Shown here: in pieces, positions 52,722-61,593 of the stretch | Layout: every line of letters starts with the position of its first letter | Numbering within the stretch: position 1 is the first letter of the stretch | Assembly: GCF_900105905.1 (NCBI RefSeq) | Contig: NZ_FNSV01000005.1 | Location: 8,261,001 to 8,325,000 of the forward strand | Source: Rhodococcus koreensis | GTDB lineage: Bacteria; Actinomycetota; Actinomycetes; Mycobacteriales; Mycobacteriaceae | DNA length: 64,000 nucleotides | Reading direction: 5' to 3' | Notes under the pieces: model-generated | Told to the model about the DNA's origin: nothing | Seen by the model: the letters and a program-made list of their open reading frames with translations, nothing else | The model's database searches: none | Program-made: the position numbers and the translations under genes

Positions 52722-53665
52722 CGACCGTGGTGAAACACTTTCTCCGGGACGACGACCTCACCCCCGAACAGCAGGCGGAGGTCCTCGAACTCGCCGCCAG
52801 GCTGAAGAAGGCCCCGTTCGCCGAACGTCCGCTCGAGGGCCCCCGCGGGGTCGGCGTGATCTTCGAGAAGAACTCCACGCGTACCCGGTTCTCGTTCGAG
52901 ATGGGCATCGCGCAGCTGGGCGGTCACGCGATCGTCGTCGACGGGCGCAGCACCCAGCTCGGCCGCGAGGAAACGTTGCAGGACACCGGCCGCGTCCTGT
53001 CGCGGTACGTCGACGCCGTGGTGTGGCGCACGTTCGGGCAGAAGCGGCTCGAGGCGATGGCGTCCGGCGCCGACGTCCCGATCGTCAACGCGCTGTCCGA
53101 CGAGTTCCACCCGTGCCAGGTTCTGGCCGACCTGCAGACCCTCGCGGAGCGGAAGGGCTCGCTGAAGGGTCTGAAGCTCACCTACCTCGGTGACGGCGCC
53201 AACAACATGGCGCACTCGTTGATGCTGGGCGGTGTCACCGCAGGCGTCGACGTGACCATCGCCAGCCCCGAGGGATTCGCACCCCTGCCCTGGGTGGTCG
53301 ACGCAGCCCGCGCGCGGGCCGCCGACACCGGCGCGACCATCACCCTCAGCGAGGATCCGCAGGCGGCGGTCGTCGGAGCGGACGCACTCGTCACCGACAC
53401 CTGGACGTCGATGGGCCAGGAGAACGACGGACTCGACCGGGTCGGCCCGTTCCGCCCGTTCCAGATCAACGAGGCGCTGCTCGCGAGGGCCGATGCCGAT
53501 GCGGTGGTCCTGCACTGCCTGCCCGCCCACCGCGGCGAGGAGATCACCGACGCGATCCTCGACGGACCGCAGAGCGTCGTCTGGGACGAGGCGGAGAACC
53601 GCCTCCACGCGCAGAAGGCACTGCTGGTGTGGCTGCTCGCACAACGAACCGGGGACCGTCCGTGA
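52718..53665 (+). CDS. argF: Ornithine carbamoyltransferase
   Basis: A 315-residue protein. The carbamoyl-phosphate loop is FEKNSTRTRFSFEMG (near 52), followed by GGHAIVVDGRSTQLGREETL, NALSDEFHPCQVLADLQTL (ornithine domain interface) and the catalytic cysteine motif VVLHCLPAHRGEEI (near 268). It makes citrulline from ornithine and carbamoyl phosphate. The GTG at 52718 overlaps the argD TGA; GTGs 9 and 12 bases later are less likely alternatives. Confidence 0.97.
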   Translation: MTTVVKHFLRDDDLTPEQQAEVLELAARLKKAPFAERPLEGPRGVGVIFEKNSTRTRFSFEMGIAQLGGHAIVVDGRSTQLGREETLQDTGRVLSRYVDAVVWRTFGQKRLEAMASGADVPIVNALSDEFHPCQVLADLQTLAERKGSLKGLKLTYLGDGANNMAHSLMLGGVTAGVDVTIASPEGFAPLPWVVDAARARAADTGATITLSEDPQAAVVGADALVTDTWTSMGQENDGLDRVGPFRPFQINEALLARADADAVVLHCLPAHRGEEITDAILDGPQSVVWDEAENRLHAQKALLVWLLAQRTGDRP

Positions 53666-54198
53666 ATGCGGCACCGCCGCAGCGCGTAGGTGCGGCACCG
53701 CCGCAGCGCACAGCGAACGCGGCAACGGCGCCGACCCGGGCGGGTCGGCAGGCGCGCATCGTCGCGATCCTGTCGAACAACCCGGTCCGCAGCCAGACCG
53801 AACTCGCGGCGCTGCTCGCGGCCGAAGGCATCGATGCCACCCAGGCCACGTTGTCGCGCGACCTCGAAGAACTCGGTGCCGTGAAACTCCGTGCCGCCGA
53901 CGGTGGCGCCGGGGTGTACGTGGTGCCCGAGGACGGAAATCCCGTCCGCGGCGTCTCCGGCGGAACCGACCGGCTGTCGCGGTTGCTGGGGGAGCTACTG
54001 GTGTCGACCGATGCCAGTGGCAACATGGCGGTGCTGAGAACTCCCCCGGGGGCAGCGCACTATCTGGCGAGCGCACTCGATCGGGCATCATTACCTGACG
54101 TCGTGGGAACCATCGCGGGGGATGACACCATTCTCGTGGTGGCACGCGAGCCGCTGAGCGGGGCGGAACTCGCGGCCAAGATCGAATCCCTCGCCTGA
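53662..54198 (+). CDS. argR: Arginine repressor ArgR
   Basis: A 178-residue protein. A poorly conserved N-terminal tail of about 30 residues contains a direct repeat (AAPPQR twice). The winged helix (about 30-95) has RQARIVAILSNNPVRSQTEL and DATQATLSRDLEELGAVKLR. The oligomerisation/arginine-binding domain (about 105-178) contains AVLRTPPGAAHYLASALDRA and GTIAGDDTILVVAREP with the ligand Asp pair. As a hexamer with arginine it represses arg genes; the box at 48280 is its probable site. GTG overlaps the argF stop. Confidence 0.95.
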   Translation: MNAAPPQRVGAAPPQRTANAATAPTRAGRQARIVAILSNNPVRSQTELAALLAAEGIDATQATLSRDLEELGAVKLRAADGGAGVYVVPEDGNPVRGVSGGTDRLSRLLGELLVSTDASGNMAVLRTPPGAAHYLASALDRASLPDVVGTIAGDDTILVVAREPLSGAELAAKIESLA

Positions 54199-54245
54199 CA
54201 ACTGAATCATCTCTACAGATCTTCAACCTAAGGAGCACAAGGACC

Positions 54246-55445
54246 ATGGCCGATCGCGTCGTACTCGCCTACTCGGGCGGGCTGGACACCTCAGTCGCCA
54301 TCAGCTGGATCGGCAAGGAGACCGGCAAGGAAGTTGTTGCTGTCGCCATCGATCTCGGCCAGGGCGGCGAGGACATGGAGGTCGTGCGCCAGCGTGCACT
54401 CGACTGCGGTGCGGTCGAATCGGTCGTGGTGGACGCGCGCGACGAATTCGCCGACGAATACTGCCTGCCGACCATCCAGGCCAACGCCCTCTACATGGAC
54501 CGCTACCCCCTCGTGTCGGCCATCAGCCGCCCGCTGATCGTCAAGCACCTCGTCGAGGCCGCGCGTGCCCACGGCGGCACCACCGTCGCGCACGGCTGCA
54601 CCGGCAAGGGCAACGACCAGGTCCGGTTCGAGGTGGGCTTCGGATCGCTCGCTCCCGACCTCGACGTCATCGCACCGGTCCGCGACTACGCATGGACCCG
54701 GGAGAAGGCGATCGCGTTCGCCGAGGAAAACGAGATCCCGATCAACGTCTCCAAGAAGTCACCGTTCTCGATCGACCAGAACGTGTGGGGCCGCGCCGTG
54801 GAGACCGGGTTCCTCGAGGACCTGTGGAACGCGCCGACCAAGGACGTCTACGACTACACGCAGGATCCGACCGTCAACTGGCAGGCCCCGGACGAGCTGA
54901 TCATCAGCTTCGAGGCCGGACGCCCCGTCGCGATCGACGGCAAGCCCGTCAGCGTCCTCGAGGCGATCCAGGAACTCAACCGCCGCGCAGGCGCCCAGGG
55001 TGTCGGCCGCCTCGACGTCGTCGAGGACCGTCTCGTCGGCATCAAGAGCCGGGAGATCTACGAGGCTCCCGGTGCCATGGTGCTCATCAACGCGCACCAG
55101 GAACTCGAGCACGTCACACAGGAACGCGAACTCGGTCGCTACAAGCGTCAGACCGAGCAGCGCTGGAGCGAGCTGGTGTACGACGGCCTGTGGTTCTCCC
55201 CGCTGAAGGTCGCGCTGGACACGTTCATCGAGAAGACGCAGGAACGCGTCTCCGGTGACATCCGGCTGGTGCTGCACGGCGGTGCGATCATCGTCAACGG
55301 CCGCCGCAGCAACCAGTCGCTGTACGACTTCAACCTGGCCACCTACGACGAGGGCGACACGTTCGACCAGTCGTACGCCAAGGGATTCGTCCAGATCCAC
55401 GGACTGTCCTCGAAGGTCGCGGCGAAGCGCGATCTGGGTCTCTAG
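54246..55445 (+). CDS. argG: Argininosuccinate synthase
   Basis: A 399-residue protein. The N-type ATP pyrophosphatase motif is VLAYSGGLDTSVAISWI (near 7). Further marks are AHGCTGKGNDQVRFEVGFGS, YAWTREKAIAFAEENEIPIN, KSPFSIDQNVWGRAVETGFL and YDFNLATYDEGDTFDQSYAK. It joins citrulline and aspartate. It lies 47 bases after argR, the first gap in the chain, with AAGGAGC about 12 bases before the ATG. A weak internal promoter is possible, but none is obvious. Confidence 0.97.
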   Translation: MADRVVLAYSGGLDTSVAISWIGKETGKEVVAVAIDLGQGGEDMEVVRQRALDCGAVESVVVDARDEFADEYCLPTIQANALYMDRYPLVSAISRPLIVKHLVEAARAHGGTTVAHGCTGKGNDQVRFEVGFGSLAPDLDVIAPVRDYAWTREKAIAFAEENEIPINVSKKSPFSIDQNVWGRAVETGFLEDLWNAPTKDVYDYTQDPTVNWQAPDELIISFEAGRPVAIDGKPVSVLEAIQELNRRAGAQGVGRLDVVEDRLVGIKSREIYEAPGAMVLINAHQELEHVTQERELGRYKRQTEQRWSELVYDGLWFSPLKVALDTFIEKTQERVSGDIRLVLHGGAIIVNGRRSNQSLYDFNLATYDEGDTFDQSYAKGFVQIHGLSSKVAAKRDLGL

Positions 55446-55447
55446 GC

Positions 55448-56866
55448 ATGAGTGCTCACGGCACCAACGAAGGAGCCCTCTGGGGCGGCCGGTTCGAGTC
55501 CGGACCGGCCGCCGCCATGGCGGCGCTGAGCAAGTCCACTCACTTCGACTGGGTGCTGGCCCCGTACGACGTGCGCGCCTCCCAGGCGCACGCCCGGGTG
55601 CTGCACAAGGCCGGCCTGCTCGGTGACCAGGACCTGGCGACGATGCTCGACGGTCTCGGCAGGCTCGCGGCCGACGTCGCGAGCGGCGAGTTCGTCCCGA
55701 GCGAATCCGACGAGGACGTGCACGGGGCGCTCGAGCGCGGTCTGATCGATCGGGTCGGTCCCGAGGTCGGGGGACGCCTGCGCGCCGGGCGTTCGCGCAA
55801 CGATCAGGTGGCGACGCTGTTCCGGATGTGGCTGCGGGACGCCGTCCGCCGCGTCGCCGAGGGTGTGCTCGACGTCGTCGACGCCCTCGCCACGCAGGCC
55901 GCCGCGCACCCCTCCGCGGTGATGCCGGGCAAGACCCACCTGCAGGCCGCGCAGCCGGTGCTGCTCGCGCACCACCTGCTGGCGCACACGCACCCGTTGC
56001 TCCGTGACGTTCAGCGGCTGCGGGACTTCGACGTGCGGGCGGCCGTGTCGCCGTACGGTTCCGGAGCACTGGCCGGATCGTCGCTCGGACTCGATCCGGA
56101 GGCGATCGCCGCGGAACTCGCGTTCGATTCGTCGGCCGAGAACTCGATCGACGCCACGTCGTCGCGGGATTTCGCGGCCGAGGCGGCGTTCGTGCTCGCG
56201 ATGATCGGCGTCGACCTGTCGCGGATGGCCGAGGAGGTCATCCTGTGGAGCACTCCGGAATTCGGCTACATCACGCTCGCCGACGCCTGGTCGACCGGCT
56301 CGTCGATCATGCCGCAGAAGAAGAACCCCGACGTGTCCGAGCTGACCCGCGGCAAGTCGGGCCGGCTGATCGGCAACTTGACCGGTCTGCTGGCGACGCT
56401 GAAGGCGCAGCCGCTCGCGTACAACCGGGATCTGCAGGAGGACAAGGAACCGGTCTTCGATTCGGTGGCGCAGCTCGAGTTGCTGCTCCCGGCGATCACC
56501 GGACTGGTCTCCACCCTCGAATTCCACACGGATCGAATGGCGGAACTGGCACCGGCGGGCTTCACGCTGGCCACCGACATCGCCGAGTGGCTCGTCCGTC
56601 AGGGCGTCCCCTTCCGCGTCGCGCACGAGGCTGCGGGGGCGTGTGTCCGCGTCGCCGAGGCGCGGGGCGCCGGACTCGAGGATCTCACCGACGAAGAACT
56701 CGCCGGAGTCGATCCGGCTCTCACCCCGGACGTGCGGGAGGTGCTCACCGTCGAGGGCTCGATCGCCTCGCGTAACGCCCGCGGCGGTACGGCCGGTATC
56801 CGTGTGGCCGAACAGTTGGGCGGGGTCCGTCAGCTGTCCGAGTCGCTGCGCGAGTGGTGTCGATGA
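55448..56866 (+). CDS. argH: Argininosuccinate lyase
   Basis: A 472-residue member of the fumarase/aspartase superfamily. Motifs: LWGGRFESGPAAAMAALSKS at the N-terminus, EDVHGALERGLIDRVG, RSRNDQVATLFRMWLRD, MPGKTHLQAAQPVLLAHHLL and the signature loop GSSIMPQKKNPDVSELTRGK (near 282) with the catalytic serine. It releases arginine and fumarate, the final step. The ATG follows argG by two bases. Confidence 0.97.
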   Translation: MSAHGTNEGALWGGRFESGPAAAMAALSKSTHFDWVLAPYDVRASQAHARVLHKAGLLGDQDLATMLDGLGRLAADVASGEFVPSESDEDVHGALERGLIDRVGPEVGGRLRAGRSRNDQVATLFRMWLRDAVRRVAEGVLDVVDALATQAAAHPSAVMPGKTHLQAAQPVLLAHHLLAHTHPLLRDVQRLRDFDVRAAVSPYGSGALAGSSLGLDPEAIAAELAFDSSAENSIDATSSRDFAAEAAFVLAMIGVDLSRMAEEVILWSTPEFGYITLADAWSTGSSIMPQKKNPDVSELTRGKSGRLIGNLTGLLATLKAQPLAYNRDLQEDKEPVFDSVAQLELLLPAITGLVSTLEFHTDRMAELAPAGFTLATDIAEWLVRQGVPFRVAHEAAGACVRVAEARGAGLEDLTDEELAGVDPALTPDVREVLTVEGSIASRNARGGTAGIRVAEQLGGVRQLSESLREWCR

Positions 56867-56978
56867 CACCGGCGTCGGACGCCCCGGATTAGGGGCTGTG
56901 TGACGCGTCGAGCGCAGTAGGGTGAGGGCGGGCGGCAGCGAGACGTGCGTCACGGTTCGAGAGTCTGGGAGAGTGTTC

Positions 56979-59963
56979 GTGGGACTGAATACCGAAACGG
57001 TGATGGGCCCGATCCGTCGCGTGGTGGCGACGGCGCAGAACGGGTTGGAGGTGGTTCGTCTCGGCGGACTCGAGACGGACCTCACCACATCGCCGTTCGA
57101 GGTGGTCGAACGCGCACCGATGTATCGGCTCCGACGGTATTTCCCCGACACGGACCCGGCCGACGCCGGACCCCCGATCGTCCTGGTCCCGCCGATGATG
57201 ATGTCGGCCGACGTCTACGACGTCACACGGGACCAGGGCGCGGTCGGCATCCTGCGCTCGATGGGGATCGACCCCTGGGTCGTCGACTTCGGTTCGCCGG
57301 ATTCCGAAGAGGGCGGCTGGGATCGGAATCTCGCCGACCACATCGTCGCGATCAGCGAGATCATCGATCAGGTGCGGTCGCACACCGGGCGTGACGTCTA
57401 TCTCTCCGGGTATTCGCAGGGCGGCATGTTCGCCTACCAGGCCGCCGCGTACCGCCGCAGCCGCAACATCGCCGGGCTCGTGACGTTCGGCAGTCCGGTC
57501 GACACGCTCGCCGGGCTGCCGTTCGGGATCCCGGCCGGGTTCGCCACCGACGCCGCGGGTTTCCTCGCGGACCACGTCTTCAACCGGCTCGCGGTGTCGG
57601 GGTGGATGGCCCGCACCGGGTTTCAGCTCCTCGACCCCGTCAAGACACTGAAGTCGAGGTTGGATTTCCTCCGTCAGTTGCACGACAGGGAAGCGCTGTT
57701 GCCGCGGGAGCAGCAGCGACGGTTCCTCGCGACCGAGGGCTGGGTTGCGTGGTCCGGTCCGGCCGTCGCGGAGTTGCTCAAGCAGTTCATCGTGCACAAC
57801 CGCATGATGACCGGCGGGTTCGTGATCAAGGACCAGGTGGTGTCGCTCGCGGAGTTGACCTGTCCGGTCCTCGCGTTCGTGGGAGAGGTCGACGACATCG
57901 GTCAGCCGTTGGCCGTCCGCGGCATCCGCCGGGCCGCCCCACGTGCGAACGTGTACGAATCGACGTTGCGGGCAGGGCATTTCGGTCTCGTGGTCGGCTC
58001 GGCCGCGGCGACCCACACGTGGCCGACGACCGGCAAGTGGGTGCTGTGGAACGAGGGGCTGGGGCCGCGCCCCACCAACATCGAGCTCATGCGCTACGAC
58101 GAGCACTTCGGTAGCGAATCCGGAGTGTCCATCAGCGACCGCATCATTCACACCGTGGCGTCGGTCGCCGAGGTGGGTGTCGGTGTCGGCAAAGGAATCA
58201 GCGACTTCGCGTCCGGCGCGTTGCGCGGCACGGTGGAACTGTCCGGCGAGGCCACGCGGGCGCTGCCCCGGCTGGCCCGGCTCGGCCAGATTCAGCCGCA
58301 CACCCAGATCTCGCTCAGCCGGTTGCTGGCCGAGCAGCGCCGGAAGGCGCCGGGCGGCGAGTGCTTCCTCTTCGACAATCGCGTGCATACCTACGAGGCG
58401 GTCAATCAGCGGATCGACAACGTGGTCCGCGGTCTGATCCAGGCCGGTGTCCGTCCCGCCGCTCACGTCGGCGTCGTGATGCAGACGCGCCCGAGCGCGC
58501 TCGCCGCCATCGTCGCGCTGTCCCGTCTCGGTGCCGTCGCGGTCCTCCTGCCCCCGGGGCGGGAAGTCCACACCGCCCTCCGCATCGACGGTGTCGAGCG
58601 CATCGTCACCGATCCGGAGAATCTGGACGCCGCGCTCGCCACCGGCATTCAAGTGCTCGTGCTCGGCGGCGGTGCCCAGCGCGACCTCGACGTGGATCCG
58701 TCGGCGAATGTCGTCGATCTCGAGAAGATCGACCCCGACGCGGTGACGTTGCCGGGCTGGTACCGGCCCGATCCCGGACTGGCCCGCGAATTGGCGTTCA
58801 TCATCTGCAGTGAGTCCAACGGGCACTGGGAGACCAAGCAGATCACGAACTACCGGTGGGCGCTGTCGGCGTTCGGAACGGCCTCGGCTGCCGATCTCGA
58901 CCGCGGTGACACCGTGTATTGCCTTGCGCCTCTGCATCATTCGTCGAGCCTGCTCGCCGCGATCGGTGGCGCCGTGGCGGGTGGATCGCGGATCGCGCTC
59001 TCGCGCGGACTCGACCCCGAGCGGTTCGCCGAGGAGGTCCACCGCTACGGCGTCACAGTGGTCAGCTACACGTGGACGATGATGCGCGAGATCCTCGACG
59101 CCGAGAACCTCGCGCTCGACGGAAGCCATCCCGTCCGGCTCTTCATCGGATCCGGAATGCCGCAGGGGTTGTGGCGCCGCACGACGGAACGATTCGCACC
59201 GGCGAAGGTCCTCGAGTTCTACGCCTCCACCGAGGGCGACGTGGTTCTCGCGAACGTCGCAGGCGCGAAGGTCGGGGCGAAGGGGCGGCCCCTGCCCGGC
59301 AGCGCCGAGGTGCGGCTCGCGGCCTACGACCCGATCGCCGGCCGGCTGCTGGAGGACGAGCAGGGATTCATCCGCGAATGCGAGGACGACGAGGTCGGTC
59401 TGCTCCTCGGCAGGGCGGGCGTGCACGCCGAGATGTCCGGCGGCGCGATGCGGGGAATCTTCGCCGCGGGCGACGCGTGGATTCCGACGGAGAACCTCTT
59501 CCGCCGCGACGCCGACGGGGACTACTGGCTGGTCGACCACAGGAAGACCGTGATCGCGACTCCCCGGGGCGCGGTGTTCACCCAGCCGATCGTCGACGCG
59601 CTCGGGTCCGTCGATCGTGTCGACCTCGCGGTGGCCTACGGGGTCGCGGTCGGCGGTCGCACGCTGGCCGTTGCCGCGTTCACCCTCCGCGACGGGCCGC
59701 CGCCGAGACTGGCGGAGATCTCCGACGCGCTCGACGCGCTTGCTCCCGCGCTGCGGCCCGACATCATCCAGGTGGTGGGGGACATCCCGCTGGGGTCCTC
59801 GTACCGCCCGAATGCCGATGCCCTGAGCGCTGCCGGCCTGCCCAAGCCGGGAACCCGTGTGTGGTACGCCGATCCGGAATCGCACCAGTACCGGCGGCTG
59901 ACCAAGGCGGTGGCCGCCGAGTTCGAGGACGGCTCCGCCGGAGTGCCCGCCGGCGCGCGGTAG
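56979..59963 (+). CDS. Alpha/beta hydrolase fused to an acyl-CoA-synthetase-like AMP-binding domain
   Basis: A 994-residue fusion. Residues about 20-380 resemble PHA-synthase/lipase-type hydrolases: PPIVLVPPMMMSADVYDVTR, nucleophile elbow VYLSGYSQGGMFAYQAAAYR (Ser near 144), FVGEVDDIGQPLAVRGIR and the late histidine in TLRAGHFGLVVG. Residues about 440-990 are an AMP-binding (FadD) domain with VLEFYASTEGDVVLANV and IFAAGDAWIPTENLFRRDAD. The usual Gly/Thr-rich P-loop is replaced by IICSESNGHWETKQITN, and the end reads LGSSYRPNADAL without the catalytic lysine. The size and order match the M. tuberculosis Rv1683 type, linked to lipid storage. GTG at 56979 has GGGAGAG upstream. Confidence 0.9.
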   Translation: MGLNTETVMGPIRRVVATAQNGLEVVRLGGLETDLTTSPFEVVERAPMYRLRRYFPDTDPADAGPPIVLVPPMMMSADVYDVTRDQGAVGILRSMGIDPWVVDFGSPDSEEGGWDRNLADHIVAISEIIDQVRSHTGRDVYLSGYSQGGMFAYQAAAYRRSRNIAGLVTFGSPVDTLAGLPFGIPAGFATDAAGFLADHVFNRLAVSGWMARTGFQLLDPVKTLKSRLDFLRQLHDREALLPREQQRRFLATEGWVAWSGPAVAELLKQFIVHNRMMTGGFVIKDQVVSLAELTCPVLAFVGEVDDIGQPLAVRGIRRAAPRANVYESTLRAGHFGLVVGSAAATHTWPTTGKWVLWNEGLGPRPTNIELMRYDEHFGSESGVSISDRIIHTVASVAEVGVGVGKGISDFASGALRGTVELSGEATRALPRLARLGQIQPHTQISLSRLLAEQRRKAPGGECFLFDNRVHTYEAVNQRIDNVVRGLIQAGVRPAAHVGVVMQTRPSALAAIVALSRLGAVAVLLPPGREVHTALRIDGVERIVTDPENLDAALATGIQVLVLGGGAQRDLDVDPSANVVDLEKIDPDAVTLPGWYRPDPGLARELAFIICSESNGHWETKQITNYRWALSAFGTASAADLDRGDTVYCLAPLHHSSSLLAAIGGAVAGGSRIALSRGLDPERFAEEVHRYGVTVVSYTWTMMREILDAENLALDGSHPVRLFIGSGMPQGLWRRTTERFAPAKVLEFYASTEGDVVLANVAGAKVGAKGRPLPGSAEVRLAAYDPIAGRLLEDEQGFIRECEDDEVGLLLGRAGVHAEMSGGAMRGIFAAGDAWIPTENLFRRDADGDYWLVDHRKTVIATPRGAVFTQPIVDALGSVDRVDLAVAYGVAVGGRTLAVAAFTLRDGPPPRLAEISDALDALAPALRPDIIQVVGDIPLGSSYRPNADALSAAGLPKPGTRVWYADPESHQYRRLTKAVAAEFEDGSAGVPAGAR

Positions 59964-60001
59964 CCTGACACTGCTCACCCGAACGGTTGGAGAGGACTTC
60001 C

Positions 60002-60214
60002 GTGGTTATTGATCCGACGTTGCTCGGCATTCTCGCGTGCCCACAGGACAAGGGTCCTCTGCTGTTGGTCGGAGACGAGTTGCTCTACAACCCTCGCCTT
60101 CGGCGGGCGTATCCCATCGAGAACGGGATCCCCGTCCTGCTGATCGACGAGGCCAGGGACGTCGACGCGGCCGAGCACGAGACGCTGCTCGCCCGGGCGG
60201 CCGGCGAGGCCTGA
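60002..60214 (+). CDS. Trm112-family protein
   Basis: A 70-residue protein: VIDPTLLGILACPQDKGPLL, then LYNPRLRRAYPIENGIPVLL and a helical acidic tail. The pattern LLxxLxCP...YPIxxGIPxL is Trm112/YcaR. Only one cysteine (in ACPQDK) remains, so zinc binding is unlikely. In other organisms these proteins activate methyltransferases. GTG start with GAGAGGA five bases upstream; starts at 59987 lack support. It follows the hydrolase/ligase fusion by 38 bases and is probably co-transcribed. Confidence 0.92.
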   Translation: MVIDPTLLGILACPQDKGPLLLVGDELLYNPRLRRAYPIENGIPVLLIDEARDVDAAEHETLLARAAGEA

Positions 60215-60841
60215 TCACACCGGCAGATCGCCGGTGAGATAACGCTGCAACGTCGGGGCGACGATCGCGACCAGGTCGTCGACGGGCAGCGACGCGAGTG
60301 GCTCGATTTCGAGGATGTACCGCGTCACCAGCACACCGGCCATCTGCGATGCCACCAATTGCATGCGCAGCATGCCGGTTCCGGGTGGTTCGTCGACGCG
60401 CGGTCCGAGGTCTCGGAGCACGACCTCGAGGAGGAACGTGCGGATGAGGGTCGGTTCGTTCCCCGCCATCGCGGACCGGAACGCCGCGACCACGGCGGGC
60501 TTGTGCGGCGACTCCCAGACCGAGAACACGGCCCGGGCGAGGCGGCTGCCGATCTCGTCCGGCGGGGTGTCGAGCACCGGCGCGATCACCTTCGTCGGGT
60601 CCACCGGAATGTCCACCGACGCGAGGAACAGTTGTCGCTTCGTTCCGAAGTAGTGGTGGACCAGCGCGGAGTCGACGCCCGCCCCGGAGGCCACGGAACG
60701 GACGCTGGTCTTGTCGAAGCCGTTCTGTGCAAACAGTTTTCGTGCGGCAGTCAGGATTCGTGACCGCGTGTCCGGGTTGCCCGGGCGTCGTCCGGTCCGC
60801 AGCCCGGGGGTGCCGTCAGTGCGTGTCGCGGGGTCGGTCAT
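60215..60841 (-). CDS. TetR-family transcriptional regulator
   Basis: A 208-residue protein. The helix-turn-helix (about 25-70) reads DTRSRILTAARKLFAQNGFD, KTSVRSVASGAGVDSALVHH, YFGTKRQLFLA. The C-terminal domain (PDEIGSRLARAVFSVWESPH, MLRMQLVASQMAGVLVTRYI) is of the TetR_C_17 type. It is the last gene of an operon with an ABC-2 exporter, and its ATG overlaps the permease stop. The 36-bp symmetric operator at the head of the operon is its likely site; drug or lipid substrates of the pump may be inducers. Matches the Rv1685c position. Confidence 0.9.
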   Translation of the reverse strand: MTDPATRTDGTPGLRTGRRPGNPDTRSRILTAARKLFAQNGFDKTSVRSVASGAGVDSALVHHYFGTKRQLFLASVDIPVDPTKVIAPVLDTPPDEIGSRLARAVFSVWESPHKPAVVAAFRSAMAGNEPTLIRTFLLEVVLRDLGPRVDEPPGTGMLRMQLVASQMAGVLVTRYILEIEPLASLPVDDLVAIVAPTLQRYLTGDLPV

Positions 60842-61593
60842 GGTGTGCGGCGCCTCAGCGTCGCGGCGCCCAGCGACAGTGCGAACAGGGCGAAGGCGGC
60901 GACCACCGCCAGGTCGCGCCACATGAGGCCGGTCGCCCCGGGGTGGGTGGCGACCTGCTGCAACGCCTCGACGGCGTAGCTCAGCGGGAGGACGTTGCTG
61001 ATCCACTCCAGCCAGGTGGGGAGCTGATCCCGTGGAACGAGGAGCCCGCACAGGAAGAGCTGGGGAACCACGACCACCGGCATGAACTGCACCGCCTGGA
61101 ATTCGGTGCGCGCGAACGCGCTGCACAGCAGACCGAGTGCCACGCCGAGGATCGCGTTCAGCACGGCGATCAGCAGCACCCACGTTACGCTGCCCTCGGT
61201 GGTGAGGCCGAGAAATCCGAACGAGACCGCACACGCCAGCGCCGCCTGCGCCGCAGCGGCGCTGGAGAACGCCGCGGCGTAGCCGCCGAGCAGGTCGAGT
61301 TTGCCCATGGGCGTCGTGAGCAGGCGTTCGAGGGTGCCGGACGTCCGTTCGCGTTGCATCGCGATCGACGTGACGAGGAACATCACGACGAACGGCAGGA
61401 TGCCCAGCATCGTGATCGCGACGCGCTCGAACAGCGATTGCTGACCGGGCGGCGCCGGAACGTTCTGATACAGGAAGTACAGCAGCACCATCAGCAGGCT
61501 GGGCACCACCAGAATCATGGCGACGGTGCGGTGATCCGTCCGCAGTTGCGCGAGGATCCGGCCCGCCGTGGCCGCGAAGATCGTGACGTTCAT
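60838..61593 (-). CDS. ABC-2 type transporter permease
   Basis: A 251-residue membrane protein with six predicted helices: MILVVPSLLMVLLYFLY, ITMLGILPFVVMFLVTSIAM, AFSSAAAAQAALACAVSFGF, WVLLIAVLNAILGVALGLL, FMPVVVVPQLFLCGLLVP and DLAVVAAFALFALSLGAA. The cytoplasmic loop QRERTSGTLERLLTTPMGKL is the ABC-2 signature. It forms an exporter with the preceding ATPase, possibly as a homodimer. It overlaps the ATPase stop by one base and the TetR start by four. Confidence 0.92.
   Translation of the reverse strand: MNVTIFAATAGRILAQLRTDHRTVAMILVVPSLLMVLLYFLYQNVPAPPGQQSLFERVAITMLGILPFVVMFLVTSIAMQRERTSGTLERLLTTPMGKLDLLGGYAAAFSSAAAAQAALACAVSFGFLGLTTEGSVTWVLLIAVLNAILGVALGLLCSAFARTEFQAVQFMPVVVVPQLFLCGLLVPRDQLPTWLEWISNVLPLSYAVEALQQVATHPGATGLMWRDLAVVAAFALFALSLGAATLRRRTP

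Noticed and set aside
56889..59978. 1029-codon open frame antisense to the hydrolase/ligase fusion, with similar long antisense frames over uvrB (27497-29800), uvrA (36577-38835), polA (10905-12533), pheT (45273-47405) and pheS/tsnR (42962-44902)
   Set aside because: They mirror real genes, have Arg/Gly/His-rich low-complexity translations and no family motifs. High GC removes stop codons from antisense frames.
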